Source of the DNA: Romboutsia faecis
Lineage (GTDB): Bacteria > Bacillota > Clostridia > Peptostreptococcales > Peptostreptococcaceae
Assembly (NCBI RefSeq): GCF_014323405.1
Contig: NZ_JACRWE010000003.1
Location: 248,001-312,000, forward strand
Length of the DNA: 64,000 bases
Direction: 5' to 3'
Below, in pieces: positions 8,431 through 18,473 of this stretch (its first letter is position 1; every line of letters begins with the position of its first letter). Below the pieces are notes generated by a model. The model saw only the letters and a list, made by a program, of their open reading frames with translations, was not told where the DNA came from and searched no databases. The position numbers were made by a program, and so were the translations under genes.

Positions 8431-9666
8431 ATGAGTAGAAGAGTAGTAATAACAGGTATAGGTGCAGTAACTCCTATAGGTAATAACGTTGATGAATTTT
8501 GGTCAAATAGTAAAGCTGGAAAGTTAGGAATCGATTTTATAAAAACGATAGATACAGAAAACTTAGATGTAAAAATAGCAGGAGAAGTTAAAGATTTAAA
8601 GATAGAAGATTATTTAGATAAAAAAGAAAGCAGGCGCCTTGATAAATTTACACAATATGCACTTATTGCAAGTGAAGAAGCTGTAAATAATGCAGGTCTT
8701 AATATAGATGAATTAGATAAAAATAAATTTGGAGTAATGGTAGGTTCTGGTATAGGTGGTTTTCATACACATGAAAATGAATTTACTACTTTATACAATA
8801 AAGGGCCAAAAAGAATATCTCCAATGTACATACCAATGACAATAATTAATGCTGCAGCTGCAAATATAGCAATAAAATATGAAGCTAAAGCTACATGCAC
8901 ATCAGCTGTTACTGCTTGTGCAACAGGAACAAATAATATAGGAGATGCATTTAGATATATAAAACATGGATATGCAGATGTAATGATTAGTGGAGGATGC
9001 GAATCTTCAATTACACCTATAGCTATAGCAGGATTTGCAAATATGAGGGCTTTAAACTCTAATAATGACCCAAATAGAGCGTCAATACCATTTGACAAAG
9101 AAAGAAGCGGATTTGTTATGGGCGAAGGTGCAGGTATATTAGTTATGGAAAGTTTAGATCATGCGTTAAAGAGAAATGCAAATATATTATGTGAGATAGT
9201 AGGTTATGGATCTACATGTGATGCGTATCATATAACATCTCCAGATCCTAAAGGGGAAAGTGCTTCAAGAGCAATGATTGATGCAATAAATGAAGGTAAT
9301 ATTGACTATAGTCAAGTTTCATACATTAATGCTCATGGAACATCTACACCCTACAATGATTTATTTGAAACTAGAGCAATAAAAAAAGTATTTAAAGAAA
9401 GTGCTAAAAATATACCTATATCATCAACTAAATCTATGACTGGACATTTATTGGGTGCAGCAGGAGCTGTAGAATCAATAGTATGTATTAAGGCTTTAGA
9501 GGAAGGTTATATTCCTCCTACTATAGGATACAAAGAAAGTGATGAAGAGTTAGATTTAGATTATGTACCTAATACTGGTCGTAAGTCTGAATTAAAGTAC
9601 GCAATTAATAACTCTTTAGGATTTGGTGGTCATAATGCATCACTTTTATTTAAAAAGTGGGAATAA
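8431..9666 (+). CDS. fabF: 3-oxoacyl-ACP synthase II (KAS II)
   Basis: This is the chain-elongating condensing enzyme of 411 residues. Cys is in VTACATGTNN; the two histidines are in NAHGTSTPYND and TGHLLGAAGA; the Gly-rich NNSLGFGGHN lies at the C-terminus. It is the only KAS I/II in the window, so it presumably handles all elongation after FabH. The RBS (GGAGG) overlaps the fabG stop region. Confidence 0.96.
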   Translation: MSRRVVITGIGAVTPIGNNVDEFWSNSKAGKLGIDFIKTIDTENLDVKIAGEVKDLKIEDYLDKKESRRLDKFTQYALIASEEAVNNAGLNIDELDKNKFGVMVGSGIGGFHTHENEFTTLYNKGPKRISPMYIPMTIINAAAANIAIKYEAKATCTSAVTACATGTNNIGDAFRYIKHGYADVMISGGCESSITPIAIAGFANMRALNSNNDPNRASIPFDKERSGFVMGEGAGILVMESLDHALKRNANILCEIVGYGSTCDAYHITSPDPKGESASRAMIDAINEGNIDYSQVSYINAHGTSTPYNDLFETRAIKKVFKESAKNIPISSTKSMTGHLLGAAGAVESIVCIKALEEGYIPPTIGYKESDEELDLDYVPNTGRKSELKYAINNSLGFGGHNASLLFKKWE

Positions 9667-9678
9667 TTGGAGGTTGTC

Positions 9679-10203
9679 ATGGATTTTAATGAAATTAAAG
9701 AATTAATAGGACTTATTAATAGTTCAGATTTATCTTATTTTGAAATTAAAAATGAAAATAATTATATAAAAATGGATAAATCTATAACAAGAAACTATAT
9801 AAATCCAAATAACGATACTATAGATATTAATAGTTTAAATAAATTAGCAGTTACAGAAAGCTTAGATAAATTAGAGTTGCAAGATTCAAATTTAAATAAT
9901 ATAAATACAACTAATATAAACTCACCTATAAATAATAGTATGGATGATAATATAGAAATTGACTGTGATTATATTAAGTCTCCAATAGTAGGTACTTATT
10001 ATGAAGCAACATCACCAGATGCAGATCCATTTGTTAAAGTAGGACAAAAAATATCAGAAGGTGAAGTTGTATGCATAGTTGAAGCAATGAAACTTATGAA
10101 TGAAATAAGTGCAGAATTTGATTGTGAAGTAATAAGTGTTTTAGGTAAAAATGGGGAAATGGTAGAATATGGTGAACCATTATTCAAAGTAAGGAGAATA
10201 TAA
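9679..10203 (+). CDS. accB: Biotin carboxyl carrier protein of acetyl-CoA carboxylase
   Basis: The BCCP subunit carries the biotin that shuttles CO2 from AccC to AccDA. The 174-residue protein has an N-terminal dimerisation helix, a long Asn/Ser/Asp-rich linker (about residues 45-95) and a C-terminal biotinyl domain with biotin Lys in VEAMKLMNE. I chose ATG 9679, which follows GGAGG with normal spacing. An in-frame TTG at 9667 lies on the RBS. Its stop directly abuts the fabZ ATG. Confidence 0.95.
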   Translation: MDFNEIKELIGLINSSDLSYFEIKNENNYIKMDKSITRNYINPNNDTIDINSLNKLAVTESLDKLELQDSNLNNINTTNINSPINNSMDDNIEIDCDYIKSPIVGTYYEATSPDADPFVKVGQKISEGEVVCIVEAMKLMNEISAEFDCEVISVLGKNGEMVEYGEPLFKVRRI

Positions 10204-10626
10204 ATGTTAACTGTTAAAGAGATAAAAGAAATATTACCACATAGGTATCCTTTCTTAATGATAGATAGAGTAGAAGAAGTAATAGAAGGTAAAAGTGCAA
10301 AGGGATATAAAAATGTCACAATAAATGAAAACTTTTTTAATGGTCATTTTCCCGAGTATCCAGTAATGCCAGGAGTATTAATTCTTGAAGCATTAGCTCA
10401 AATGGGAGCAATATGCATACTTTCTATGGAAGACTTTAAAGGTAAAATTGGATTTTTAGTTGGAGCAGATAAAGTTAGATGGAAAAAGCAAGTAATGCCA
10501 GGTGATAAATTAGAATTAGAAATAGAGATTATAAAATTAAGAGGTAGCATTGGAGTAGGGAAAGGAAAGGCTACTGTAGATAATCAAATAGTTTGCGAAG
10601 GTGAAATAATGTTCGCTATTGGGTAG
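10204..10626 (+). CDS. fabZ: 3-hydroxyacyl-ACP dehydratase
   Basis: A hot-dog-fold dehydratase of 140 residues. It has [11 protein letters not shown] with the catalytic His region, and [21 protein letters not shown] carries the catalytic Glu. No FabA or FabM is present, so how unsaturated chains are made is not visible here. The ATG follows the accB stop without a gap; the likely RBS is AAGGAG within the accB end, so translation is probably coupled. Confidence 0.95.
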   Translation: MLTVKEIKEILPHRYPFLMIDRVEEVIEGKSAKGYKNVTINENFFNGHFPEYPVMPGVLILEALAQMGAICILSMEDFKGKIGFLVGADKVRWKKQVMPGDKLELEIEIIKLRGSIGVGKGKATVDNQIVCEGEIMFAIG

Positions 10627-10634
10627 GTGGTATT

Positions 10635-11987
10635 ATGTTAAAGAAATTACTTATAGCAAATAGAGGTGAAATTGCAGTAAGAATAATTAGAGCTTGTAGA
10701 GAACTTGGTATAAATACTGTTGCAATTTACTCAGAAGCGGATAGATATGCTCTTCATACACAAATGGCAGACGAAGCTATTTGTGTTGGAGGGCCTTCTA
10801 GTAAGGATAGTTATTTAAATATGGCCAATATCCTAAGCGCTTGTGTTTTAACACAATGTGAAGGTATACATCCTGGGTTTGGTTTTTTATCAGAAAATCC
10901 TAAGTTTGCTAAAATGTGTAAAGAGTGTAATATAAAATTTATCGGACCAGATTATGAAGTTATAGAATTAATGGGAGATAAGGCAAGAGCTAGAGAAATA
11001 ATGAAAAAATCAAATATACCTGTTGTTCCAGGTTATGAAGGAGAAATAAATTCTTATACTGATGCTTTAGAAATTGCAAATAATATAGGATTCCCAGTTA
11101 TGATAAAAGCCGCTGCTGGAGGTGGTGGTAAGGGTATTAGAATTGTAAGAGATACTAGTGAGTTTAAATATAATTATGAGGCTGCTAAACTAGAATCAAA
11201 ATCTTGTTTTGGTGAAGATAAAGTTTATATTGAAAAGTATATAGAAAAACCTAGACATATTGAATTTCAAATATTAGCAGATGAATTTGGAAACATTGTT
11301 CATCTTGGTGAAAGAGAGTGTTCTCTTCAAAGAAATAATCAAAAGGTTTTAGAAGAAGCTCCATCATCATTTTTAGATGATAAATTAAGAAATGAAATGG
11401 GTAAAGTTGCTATAAGGGCAGCTAAGGCAGTAAACTATAAGAATGCAGGGACAATTGAATTTTTAGTAGATAAAAATGGTGAGTTTTATTTTATGGAAAT
11501 GAACACAAGAATTCAAGTTGAGCATCCTATAACAGAAATGATTACAAATATAGATATTGTTAAAGAGCAGTTAAAGATAGCATCAGGTATAAAACTTGAA
11601 TTTACCCAAGAAGATATAAATATATCTGGTCATGCAATTGAATGCAGAATTAATGCTGAAGATCCTAAGAATAATTTTAGACCATGTCCTGGGGTTATAA
11701 GTGAACTATATGTACCATCAGGTTTGGGTGTTAGAGTTGATAGTGCAATATTTTGTGGATATGAAATACCACCGTATTATGATTCAATGATTGGGAAACT
11801 TATCACCTATGGAGATAATAGAGAAAATGCTATTATAAAAATGAAAAGAGCATTAGCTGAATTTGCCATAGGGGGAGTTACTACTAATATAGATTTTCAA
11901 TATGAAATATTAGAGCATAAGGATTTTATAAATGGAGATTATAACACATCATTTATAGAAGAGAAGTTGGTGAATAATAATGCTTAA
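10635..11987 (+). CDS. accC: Biotin carboxylase subunit of acetyl-CoA carboxylase
   Basis: An ATP-grasp enzyme that carboxylates biotin on AccB. It is 450 residues long, the usual length, with N-terminal [14 protein letters not shown], the ATP loop [12 protein letters not shown], the active-site [14 protein letters not shown] and the C-terminal biotin-carboxylase domain. RBS GGTGG stands before the ATG. The end overlaps the accD start by 8 bases, which implies coupled translation. Confidence 0.97.
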   Translation: MLKKLLIANRGEIAVRIIRACRELGINTVAIYSEADRYALHTQMADEAICVGGPSSKDSYLNMANILSACVLTQCEGIHPGFGFLSENPKFAKMCKECNIKFIGPDYEVIELMGDKARAREIMKKSNIPVVPGYEGEINSYTDALEIANNIGFPVMIKAAAGGGGKGIRIVRDTSEFKYNYEAAKLESKSCFGEDKVYIEKYIEKPRHIEFQILADEFGNIVHLGERECSLQRNNQKVLEEAPSSFLDDKLRNEMGKVAIRAAKAVNYKNAGTIEFLVDKNGEFYFMEMNTRIQVEHPITEMITNIDIVKEQLKIASGIKLEFTQEDINISGHAIECRINAEDPKNNFRPCPGVISELYVPSGLGVRVDSAIFCGYEIPPYYDSMIGKLITYGDNRENAIIKMKRALAEFAIGGVTTNIDFQYEILEHKDFINGDYNTSFIEEKLVNNNA

Positions 11988-12849
11988 AAATTTATTTAGA
12001 AAAAGAGAGTATGTTACAGTTAATAGGGTATATTTAGATAATAAATCTATTCCTAATATACCAGATGGAAAATGGATAAACTGTAATAAATGTAAAAATA
12101 TTATTTATACAGAAGATCTACAGAGAAACTATAATGTTTGTATTAACTGTGGTTTTCATTTTAAAATCTCTGCAAAAGAAAGAATAAAACAGATATTTGA
12201 TGAAAATAGCTTTACGTATTTATTTGAAGAAATTGTATCTGAAAATCCACTTGATTTTGCTGGATATGAAGACAAGTTAAAAATAAATAAAGAGAAATCT
12301 AAATTAAATGAAGCTGTTATAACAGGAGTAGGAAGTATAAATTCAAATAAAGTTGCAACAGCTATTATGGATAGCAATTTCATGATGGGAAGCATGGGAT
12401 CTGCAGTAGGTGAGAAAATAACTAGAATTATAGAATATGCTACAGAAAATAAATTACCATTAATTATATTTACAGCTTCAGGTGGAGCTAGAATGCAAGA
12501 AGGGATATTTTCATTAATGCAAATGGCAAAAACATCAGCAGCAATTGCAAAACATAATAAAGAAGGTCTTTTATATATAAGTGTTATTACTAATCCAACA
12601 ACTGGAGGTGTAACAGCAAGTTTTGCAATGTTAGGAGATATTATTATTAGTGAACCTAATTCTGTTATTGGATTTGCAGGTAGAAGAGTTATAGAAAATA
12701 CTATTAATGAAAAGTTACCAGAAGATTTTCAAAGTGCTGAATTTGCATTAGAAAAAGGTCTTATTGATTCTATAGTAAAAAGAAAAGACTTAAAAGAATA
12801 TTTATCAAAGATACTTAGCTTACATGAGGTGATAGAATATGCAAAATGA
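11980..12849 (+). CDS. accD: Acetyl-CoA carboxylase carboxyltransferase beta subunit
   Basis: The beta half of the carboxyltransferase, 289 residues. It has an N-terminal zinc ribbon with CNKC and CINC pairs (about residues 30-55), followed by the crotonase-like core with [12 protein letters not shown] and [12 protein letters not shown]. It works with AccA to move CO2 from biotin to acetyl-CoA. It overlaps accC by 8 bases and accA by 11 bases, so the three subunits are probably made in coupled amounts. Confidence 0.96.
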   Translation: MLKNLFRKREYVTVNRVYLDNKSIPNIPDGKWINCNKCKNIIYTEDLQRNYNVCINCGFHFKISAKERIKQIFDENSFTYLFEEIVSENPLDFAGYEDKLKINKEKSKLNEAVITGVGSINSNKVATAIMDSNFMMGSMGSAVGEKITRIIEYATENKLPLIIFTASGGARMQEGIFSLMQMAKTSAAIAKHNKEGLLYISVITNPTTGGVTASFAMLGDIIISEPNSVIGFAGRRVIENTINEKLPEDFQSAEFALEKGLIDSIVKRKDLKEYLSKILSLHEVIEYAK

Positions 12850-13645
12850 TGTAAATATAATATGGGAAAAAGTTAATATAGCAAGACATAAAGACAGACC
12901 TAATGCTAGATATTATATAGAAAATATATTTGATGATTTTGTAGAACTTCACGGAGATAGATCATTTAGGGATGATAAAGCAATAGTTGCTGGTATAGCG
13001 AGGGTAGATAATTTTAATATAACTGTAATTGGTATTAATAAAGGAACTAATACAAAGGAAAATATAGATTCAAACTTTGGAATGGTTCATCCAGAAGGGT
13101 ATAGAAAAGCTCTTAGACTTATGAAACAAGCTGAAAAATTTAAAAGACCTATAGTATGCTTAGTAGATACTCCAGGGGCATTTTGTGGTATTGGAGCAGA
13201 AGAAAGAGGTCAAGGACAGGCAATAGCACAAAATTTATTTGAAATGAGTAATCTAAAAACACCAATTATTTCAATAATTATTGGCGAAGGTGGAAGTGGT
13301 GGAGCTTTAGCACTAGCAGTAGGAGATAAAATATATATGATGGAAAATTCGGTTTATTCTATTTTATCGCCAGAAGGATTTGCATCAATACTATGGAAAG
13401 ATGTAAGTAGGTCAAAAGAAGCTGCATTAGCTATGAAAATATCTGCAGATGATTTAAAGAGTTTTAACATAATAGATGATATTATTAAAGAACCAGAAAA
13501 TGGAGCACATAACAATCCTATAGAGTCTGCTAACAATATAAAATCATTTATTATTAAAGATCTTGAAGAATTAATAAATCAAGACATAAATTATTTATTA
13601 GAAAATAGGTATAATAAGTTTAGAGGAATGGGAAATTTCTATTAA
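12839..13645 (+). CDS. accA: Acetyl-CoA carboxylase carboxyltransferase alpha subunit
   Basis: The alpha half of the carboxyltransferase, 268 residues; clostridial AccA is shorter than the E. coli protein. It has the N-terminal motif [20 protein letters not shown], the core [15 protein letters not shown] and the characteristic [16 protein letters not shown]. The start lies 11 bases inside accD. A gap of 112 bp follows before the marR gene. Confidence 0.96.
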   Translation: MQNDVNIIWEKVNIARHKDRPNARYYIENIFDDFVELHGDRSFRDDKAIVAGIARVDNFNITVIGINKGTNTKENIDSNFGMVHPEGYRKALRLMKQAEKFKRPIVCLVDTPGAFCGIGAEERGQGQAIAQNLFEMSNLKTPIISIIIGEGGSGGALALAVGDKIYMMENSVYSILSPEGFASILWKDVSRSKEAALAMKISADDLKSFNIIDDIIKEPENGAHNNPIESANNIKSFIIKDLEELINQDINYLLENRYNKFRGMGNFY

Positions 13646-13757
13646 AACTCAGATTATAATTCAGTTTACTATAAATTAAAGCTTGGTACCAATTGAATTT
13701 ATTCGAAAAATTTATTATAATATTACAGTTAAAATAAAAATATGGAGACCTAATACT

Positions 13758-14213
13758 ATGAAAAATTCAACTGAAGAGGTACTAAATACATTATTGGTAC
13801 AATTATTTAATGATATCCTACATATTGAAGAAAAAGCTTTAAGAAGTACAGAGTTTACTGACCTATCTATTACAGAAATTCATACTATAGATGCTATAGG
13901 AACAGAAGGTAATAGAACTATGGGTGAGATAGCTCATGATTTAAGAATAACTGTAGGCACATTGACTACAGCAATAAATAGACTTATAAAAAAGGGTTAT
14001 GTTGAAAGAAAAAGAATAGAAGAAGATCGAAGAGTAGTAATAGTAAGTCTTACTGAAAAAGGAAAAAATGTTTTTGATATTCATAGTGTATTTCATAAGG
14101 AGATGATTGATACTATTCTTGAAAACTTCCATGGTGAAGATTTAGATGTTTTAACTAGAGCCCTAGGTAAAGCGAGCAGATTCTTCGAGAAAAAATATGA
14201 AAGCTTCCAGTAG
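13758..14213 (+). CDS. MarR-family regulator, probable fatty-acid repressor (FabT type)
   Basis: A 151-residue winged-helix protein; the helix-turn-helix is around TMGEIAHDLRITVGTLTTAI and the wing is RKRIEEDRRVVIVSLTEKG. In streptococci the FabT repressor sits in the fab cluster and binds TTTGATTATCAAA-like sites when charged with acyl-ACP. Position at the end of this fab-acc operon and FabT-like palindromes at its head support the same role (inference). I chose ATG 13758 with GGAGA upstream. The in-frame TTG at 13683 lacks an RBS and would add an unusual N-terminus. Confidence 0.85.
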   Translation: MKNSTEEVLNTLLVQLFNDILHIEEKALRSTEFTDLSITEIHTIDAIGTEGNRTMGEIAHDLRITVGTLTTAINRLIKKGYVERKRIEEDRRVVIVSLTEKGKNVFDIHSVFHKEMIDTILENFHGEDLDVLTRALGKASRFFEKKYESFQ

Positions 14214-14227
14214 GAGGCTTTTTTTAC
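14200..14227 (+). terminator. Terminator overlapping the end of the marR gene
   Basis: AAGCTTCC (14201-14208) pairs with GGAGGCTT (14213-14220, one G-U) and is followed by a T run. The stop codon TAG (14211-14213) lies at the loop and 3' arm, so the end of the coding region forms part of the terminator of the fab-acc operon. Confidence 0.8.
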
Positions 14228-14312
14228 ATTATATAAGATTATAAAAACCTAGTAGGAATTAATAAACTAAAATACAAAATATAAATTCTCATAAAAAACT
14301 AATTCTTAAGAA

Positions 14313-14352
14313 TAAAAAAGTTGCTTTAATATAGATCAAAGCAACTTTTTTT
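14313..14352 (-). terminator. Bidirectional terminator between converging units
   Basis: AAGTTGCTTT (14317-14326) and AAAGCAACTT (14338-14347) form a perfect stem with A runs on the left and T runs on the right. It can end the minus-strand FabK-like gene and act as a backup for the fab operon. Confidence 0.88.
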
Positions 14353-14381
14353 ATTCTTATAAACTTATGAATTAAAATTAT

Positions 14382-15437
14382 TTATATTTCACAAGTTAAC
14401 TCTTCAATAACTTCTTTAACTGACTTTATTTTATTTATTTTATATGCATCTGCACCACAGAATAGTAAAGCATCATCCAGGTTTCCTTTTACAGCATTTA
14501 TTAATGCCTGTGAAATACAATAAGGTGTATCTTTAGGATTACATGGTACTAGACAATTGTAGCACTTTGTTATTTTAGGTTTTGAATATGAAATATGTTC
14601 AATAAACTTATTTTTTATTGCTCTTCCTGGAAGACCAACAGGACTTTTTACTATTTTTATGTCTTCTTTTTTTGCATTTATATATGCATTCTTAAAGTTT
14701 TCATCTGCATCACACTCATAAGTTGTGACAAATTTAGTTCCCACTTGAACACCACTTGCGCCCATATCTATGTATTTCTTTACATCAGAACTTGAAGATA
14801 TACCACCAGCTGCTATAACAGGAATTTCTTTATTATATTTTTCTCCATAAATCTTTGCTATTTGAAGTATTTTTATAAACTCATCATCGTAATTAATAGA
14901 ATTTATATTTTCTAACTCATCATTGCTAAATCCTAAATGCCCACCGGCTTTGGGACCTTCTACAATTATTAGATCAGCTGTTGTATTATCTTTTTTATCC
15001 CACATTTTAAGCAAGATATTCGCACCTTTAGATGAAGATACTATTGGTGCAATTTTAGTATTACTATTCTTTACTAAATTAGGTAATTTTAATGGTAATC
15101 CAGCACCGGATATAATAATATCACAACCAGATTTAATAGCTGTTTTTACATGTTCTTCATAGAAGTTCATTGCAACCATGAGATTTACACCTATTATACC
15201 ATTACTTGTTTTTTCTTTTGCAATAGATATATGCTTTTTTAAAGCTCTTAAGTTAGCTTCTAACGAATTCTTTTCAAAATCATCTTCATCATACCCTATA
15301 TTTACTCCAGAGATAACTCCTATACCACCAGAGTTACTTACTGCTGAAGCTAAAGATGAACGGGATATACCTATACCCATACCTCCTTGAATAATAGGAG
15401 CTTTTGCGATTAAATTTCCAATAACTAATGGTTTCAT
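14382..15437 (-). CDS. FMN-dependent nitronate monooxygenase / FabK-like enzyme with C-terminal Cys cluster
   Basis: A 351-residue TIM-barrel flavoprotein of the NMO/FabK family: APIIQGGMGIGIS, the substrate region ISGAGLPL, VEGPKAGGHLG (catalytic-type His) and IAAGGISSSSDVKKYIDMGA at the phosphate site. It differs from the operon fabK by an insertion near residues 50-65 and by a C-terminal CYNCLVPC...YCISQA segment. That segment could bind a metal or Fe-S cluster. True substrate unknown; nitronate, enoyl-thioester or other flavin chemistry are all possible. The promoter is divergent from the microprotein and YfcC unit, across a 20-bp palindrome. Confidence 0.8.
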   Translation of the reverse strand: MKPLVIGNLIAKAPIIQGGMGIGISRSSLASAVSNSGGIGVISGVNIGYDEDDFEKNSLEANLRALKKHISIAKEKTSNGIIGVNLMVAMNFYEEHVKTAIKSGCDIIISGAGLPLKLPNLVKNSNTKIAPIVSSSKGANILLKMWDKKDNTTADLIIVEGPKAGGHLGFSNDELENINSINYDDEFIKILQIAKIYGEKYNKEIPVIAAGGISSSSDVKKYIDMGASGVQVGTKFVTTYECDADENFKNAYINAKKEDIKIVKSPVGLPGRAIKNKFIEHISYSKPKITKCYNCLVPCNPKDTPYCISQALINAVKGNLDDALLFCGADAYKINKIKSVKEVIEELTCEI

Positions 15438-15524
15438 ATAATTTCCTCCATTGATAAGGAAACTTTAAATTTTAATATTTAACTATTTACTAAGATAAGT
15501 ACTATTATACTATAAAATTAAAGA

Positions 15525-15580
15525 ATTATCAGTAAATTAATTAAGATATATTTACATATTTTAATTAATTTACTGATAAT
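15525..15580. promoter_or_regulatory. Perfect 20-bp inverted repeat in a divergent promoter region
   Basis: ATTATCAGTAAATTAATTAA (15525-15544) and its exact inverse complement (15561-15580) are separated by 16 bp. Leftwards, a -10 TATAAT (15504-15509 on the minus strand) stands about 17 nt from CTGATA of the arm. Rightwards, TATAAT (15594-15599) stands about 18 nt from TTACTG of the other arm. Each arm therefore covers a presumptive -35, as expected for an operator shared by the FabK-like gene and the microprotein/YfcC unit. No U tract follows, so it is not a typical terminator. Confidence 0.7.
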
Positions 15581-15677
15581 AGACATCATTTAATATAATT
15601 AGGAATATTTTATTATAACAAAAGATAGAAATATCCATTAATCACAAAGAGTTTATATTATTAAAGGAGATGAAGTA

Positions 15678-15764
15678 GTGACTGCGGTTGCATGGTTTTT
15701 TATGGGGATATCATGGACAGTTATTATTGCTACATGTGTGATATCCATTAGGAAATCGTTATAA
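15678..15764 (+). CDS. 28-residue single-span membrane microprotein upstream of the YfcC carrier
   Basis: GTG start at 15678 with AAAGGAG 8-9 nt before it; stop TAA at 15762-15764. The peptide begins MTAVAWFFMGISW, has one hydrophobic membrane span of about 20 residues and ends SIRKSL. Size, single span, basic tail and position resemble the small accessory subunits known beside some Na+-coupled carriers (MetS of MetP, and clostridial symporter small accessory proteins). Homology is not proven by eye. A strong terminator separates it from the carrier gene at 15886, so it may be made in excess of the carrier. Confidence 0.6.
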   Translation: MTAVAWFFMGISWTVIIATCVISIRKSL

Positions 15765-15774
15765 AATAACAAAT

Positions 15775-15810
15775 AAAAAAAGAGTATTCCTTTTGGGATA
15801 CTCTTTTTTT
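15775..15810 (+). terminator. Terminator between microprotein and carrier
   Basis: AGAGTATTCC (15781-15790) pairs with GGGATACTCT (15795-15804, one G-U) and is flanked by A7 and T7. It lies 10 nt after the microprotein stop. No clear new promoter is visible before the carrier gene, so readthrough may feed the carrier. Confidence 0.85.
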
Positions 15811-15885
15811 ATGTAAATTAAGGATATAGAAAATAAATTTTGCAGATAATATTTTTAATATCATTAAGAAAGGTAGAATTGACAT

Positions 15886-17403
15886 ATGAAAAAAAAATTT
15901 ACATTTCCAACTGCATATACAGTTATATTAATTGTTATGTTGATTGTATTAGGACTCACATATATAATTCCAGCTGGAAAATATGCTAAGTTGCAATACG
16001 ATTCAGTTAATAATGTTTTTATTGTTGAAGATCCAATAGGTGACATAGTTGAGTTTGAAGCTACACAAAATACATTAGATGAATTAGGAGTAAACATAAA
16101 TTTAACTAGATTTACAGATGGATCCATAAGTAAGCCAGTAGGTATTCCAGGAACATACGAGCAACTTTTAAGACCTAAAAGTTCAATATTTGGAGCAATA
16201 GGAACTTTCTTAAAGGCTCCTGTACAAGGTTTATATGACTCTATTGATATTATCGCGTTTGTACTTGTAATTGGTGGTCTTATAGGGATTATTAATAAAA
16301 CTGGAGCCTTTACTGCTGGAATAAACGCACTATCAACGGCAGCAAAAGGAAAAGAAGCCTTATTAATAGTAATAATAACGATACTTGTAGCTTTAGGTGG
16401 TACAACTTTTGGACTAGCTGAAGAGACAATAGCGTTTTATCCTATAGTAGTCCCGATTTTTATAGCTGCAGGATATGATGCTCTTGTTGCTATAGCAGCA
16501 ATATATTTAGGTTCTTCTATTGGAACCATGGCATCTACAGTGAATCCATTTTCAACTGTAATAGCTTCGAATACGGCTGGAATTGATTTTACTAACGGTA
16601 TGCCTCTTAGAATATTTATGCTACTTGCAGGTGTTGTAATTTGTATTATATATACAATTAAATACGCTGAAAAAGTAAAAAAAGATCCATTAAGCTCTTA
16701 TATATATGATCAAAAGGATGAACTAGAAGCACAGTTTTTATCTAATCATAATTCAGAAGCTTTGCCAGAATTTACAACTGCTCGAAAGACTATATTAATA
16801 ATATTTGCTTTAGCATTTGTTGTTATGGTATATGGTGTGAAAGAACTTGGCTGGTGGTTTGAAGAAATGACAGCTTTATTTATATTTGTAACATTTATTA
16901 TGATATTTTTTGCAAAACTAAGTGAAAAAGAATTTGTTGGAGAATTTATGGCTGGTGCATCAGATCTATTAGGTGTGGCTATAATAATAGGTCTTGCTCG
17001 TGGTGTAACTATAATAATGGAAAATGGTATGATAAGTGATACTATATTAAATAGCTTAAGTGGAGCTGTTTCCAATATGAATGGTGTAATTTTCTCGACA
17101 TTTATATTCTTTGTATATATAATTTTAGGATTCTTTATTTCATCATCATCAGGTCTTGCTGTTTTATCTATGCCTATAATGGCTCCTCTAGCAGATGTTG
17201 TTGGAATAAACAGGGATATTATAGTTAGCGCTTATCAGTTTGGTCAAGGTATAATGAGTTTTATTACTCCTACAGGGCTGATACTGGCATCACTTGCTAT
17301 GGTAAATGTAACATATGATAAATGGTTGAAATTTGTATTACCATTAGTTATAATTATTGCAGTATTAGCAATTGTTACTCTCGGTGTAGGAGTACTGATA
17401 TAA
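15886..17403 (+). CDS. YfcC-family (DcuC-like) membrane carrier
   Basis: A 505-residue integral membrane protein with about 12 hydrophobic spans. It has the family N-terminus FTFPTAYTVILIVMLIVLGL, a large loop at residues 35-95, the re-entrant motif GGTTFGLAEETIAFYPI, SSIGTMASTVNPFSTVIAS, and GFFISSSSGLAVLSMPIMAPLAD near the end. The family includes arginine/ornithine-type and C4-dicarboxylate-type carriers, so a peptide, amino-acid or acid substrate is possible; it cannot be fixed from sequence alone. RBS AAGG stands 11 nt before the ATG, weaker than its neighbours. An imperfect hairpin at 17415-17445 may end the unit. Confidence 0.85.
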   Translation: MKKKFTFPTAYTVILIVMLIVLGLTYIIPAGKYAKLQYDSVNNVFIVEDPIGDIVEFEATQNTLDELGVNINLTRFTDGSISKPVGIPGTYEQLLRPKSSIFGAIGTFLKAPVQGLYDSIDIIAFVLVIGGLIGIINKTGAFTAGINALSTAAKGKEALLIVIITILVALGGTTFGLAEETIAFYPIVVPIFIAAGYDALVAIAAIYLGSSIGTMASTVNPFSTVIASNTAGIDFTNGMPLRIFMLLAGVVICIIYTIKYAEKVKKDPLSSYIYDQKDELEAQFLSNHNSEALPEFTTARKTILIIFALAFVVMVYGVKELGWWFEEMTALFIFVTFIMIFFAKLSEKEFVGEFMAGASDLLGVAIIIGLARGVTIIMENGMISDTILNSLSGAVSNMNGVIFSTFIFFVYIILGFFISSSSGLAVLSMPIMAPLADVVGINRDIIVSAYQFGQGIMSFITPTGLILASLAMVNVTYDKWLKFVLPLVIIIAVLAIVTLGVGVLI

Positions 17404-17529
17404 TAATTATTTAACAAGGTCACTCTGTAAATGAGTGTCCTTATTAATTTTTGCTTATTTACTTATACTACTAATGCCTTAATATATGATAAACTTAAGT
17501 TATGAAATTAAGATGGGGGGAGTTTTTAC

Positions 17530-18330
17530 ATGATAAAATTAATAGCAACTGATATGGACGGAACACTATTAGATTCAAATAAAAATATTAATCCAGAATT
17601 CAATAAGATTTTGAATACATTAAAAGAAAAAGAGATTATATTTGCAGCTATCAGTGGAAGAGATTTAATATCGCTAAAACATGCATTTAAGGATATTAAG
17701 GAAGACATTATTTTTGCTTCAAATAATGGTAATTTCATAGTTTATAAAGATAAAGTTTTATTTGAAAATTATATTGAAAAAGAAGAACTAAATTGCATAC
17801 TTCCAACAATAAGAAAAAATGCAAAACACTTTACTATATATTGTACTAAAGACGGGGTATATTCAGAGAGTTTATTTCCTCTTATAGCTGGGCTTAAATT
17901 TGGTTTAAAAGTAAAATTTGTAAAAGATATTACTAGAATAAATTCTAATATAATTAAAATAAGTACTTTTGGAAAGCAAAAAATGATTAATAGAAGTTTA
18001 AATGACTTAAAACCTTTTGAAGATAGATTTATGATAACTCCTTCAGGATCAACTTGTTTTGATATATGTAAAGTTGGTGGACATAAAGGCCAGGGAATTA
18101 AAATACTTCAAGATTTATATAATATTAAATTTGAGGAAACGATGGTATTTGGTGATCATATGAATGATATAGAAATGATGGATTTTGCATATTTTAGCCA
18201 TGCAATGGAAAATGCAGAAAAAGAAGTCAAAGAAAGGGCTAGATTTATAGCTAAAACTAACGATGAGAATGGAGTTATTGAAGCTATAAAAAAACATGTA
18301 CTTGAAAATTATAGCTATAGTTATAATTAA
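17530..18330 (+). CDS. HAD-superfamily Cof-type phosphatase
   Basis: A 266-residue cytosolic phosphatase of the Cof/YbiV branch: DMDGTLLDSNKNI (nucleophile Asp) at the N-terminus, the threonine/serine motif AAISGRD, a C2-type cap, and the metal-binding GDHMNDIEMM near residue 210. Family members dephosphorylate sugar phosphates, FMN or pyridoxal phosphate; the substrate here is unknown. A strong RBS (GGGGGAG) precedes the ATG. It appears monocistronic. Confidence 0.88.
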   Translation: MIKLIATDMDGTLLDSNKNINPEFNKILNTLKEKEIIFAAISGRDLISLKHAFKDIKEDIIFASNNGNFIVYKDKVLFENYIEKEELNCILPTIRKNAKHFTIYCTKDGVYSESLFPLIAGLKFGLKVKFVKDITRINSNIIKISTFGKQKMINRSLNDLKPFEDRFMITPSGSTCFDICKVGGHKGQGIKILQDLYNIKFEETMVFGDHMNDIEMMDFAYFSHAMENAEKEVKERARFIAKTNDENGVIEAIKKHVLENYSYSYN

Positions 18331-18473
18331 AGTTAAACTAATATGAATTAAATGGTACTAAAATTATATAATTTAGATTTTCTAAATATAGTTTTATTAG
18401 CTTTTATATTATTTTGCATGTATAATAGATAAATACAAATAATTGCAAAACAGTAATCTAAGGAGATATAGAT

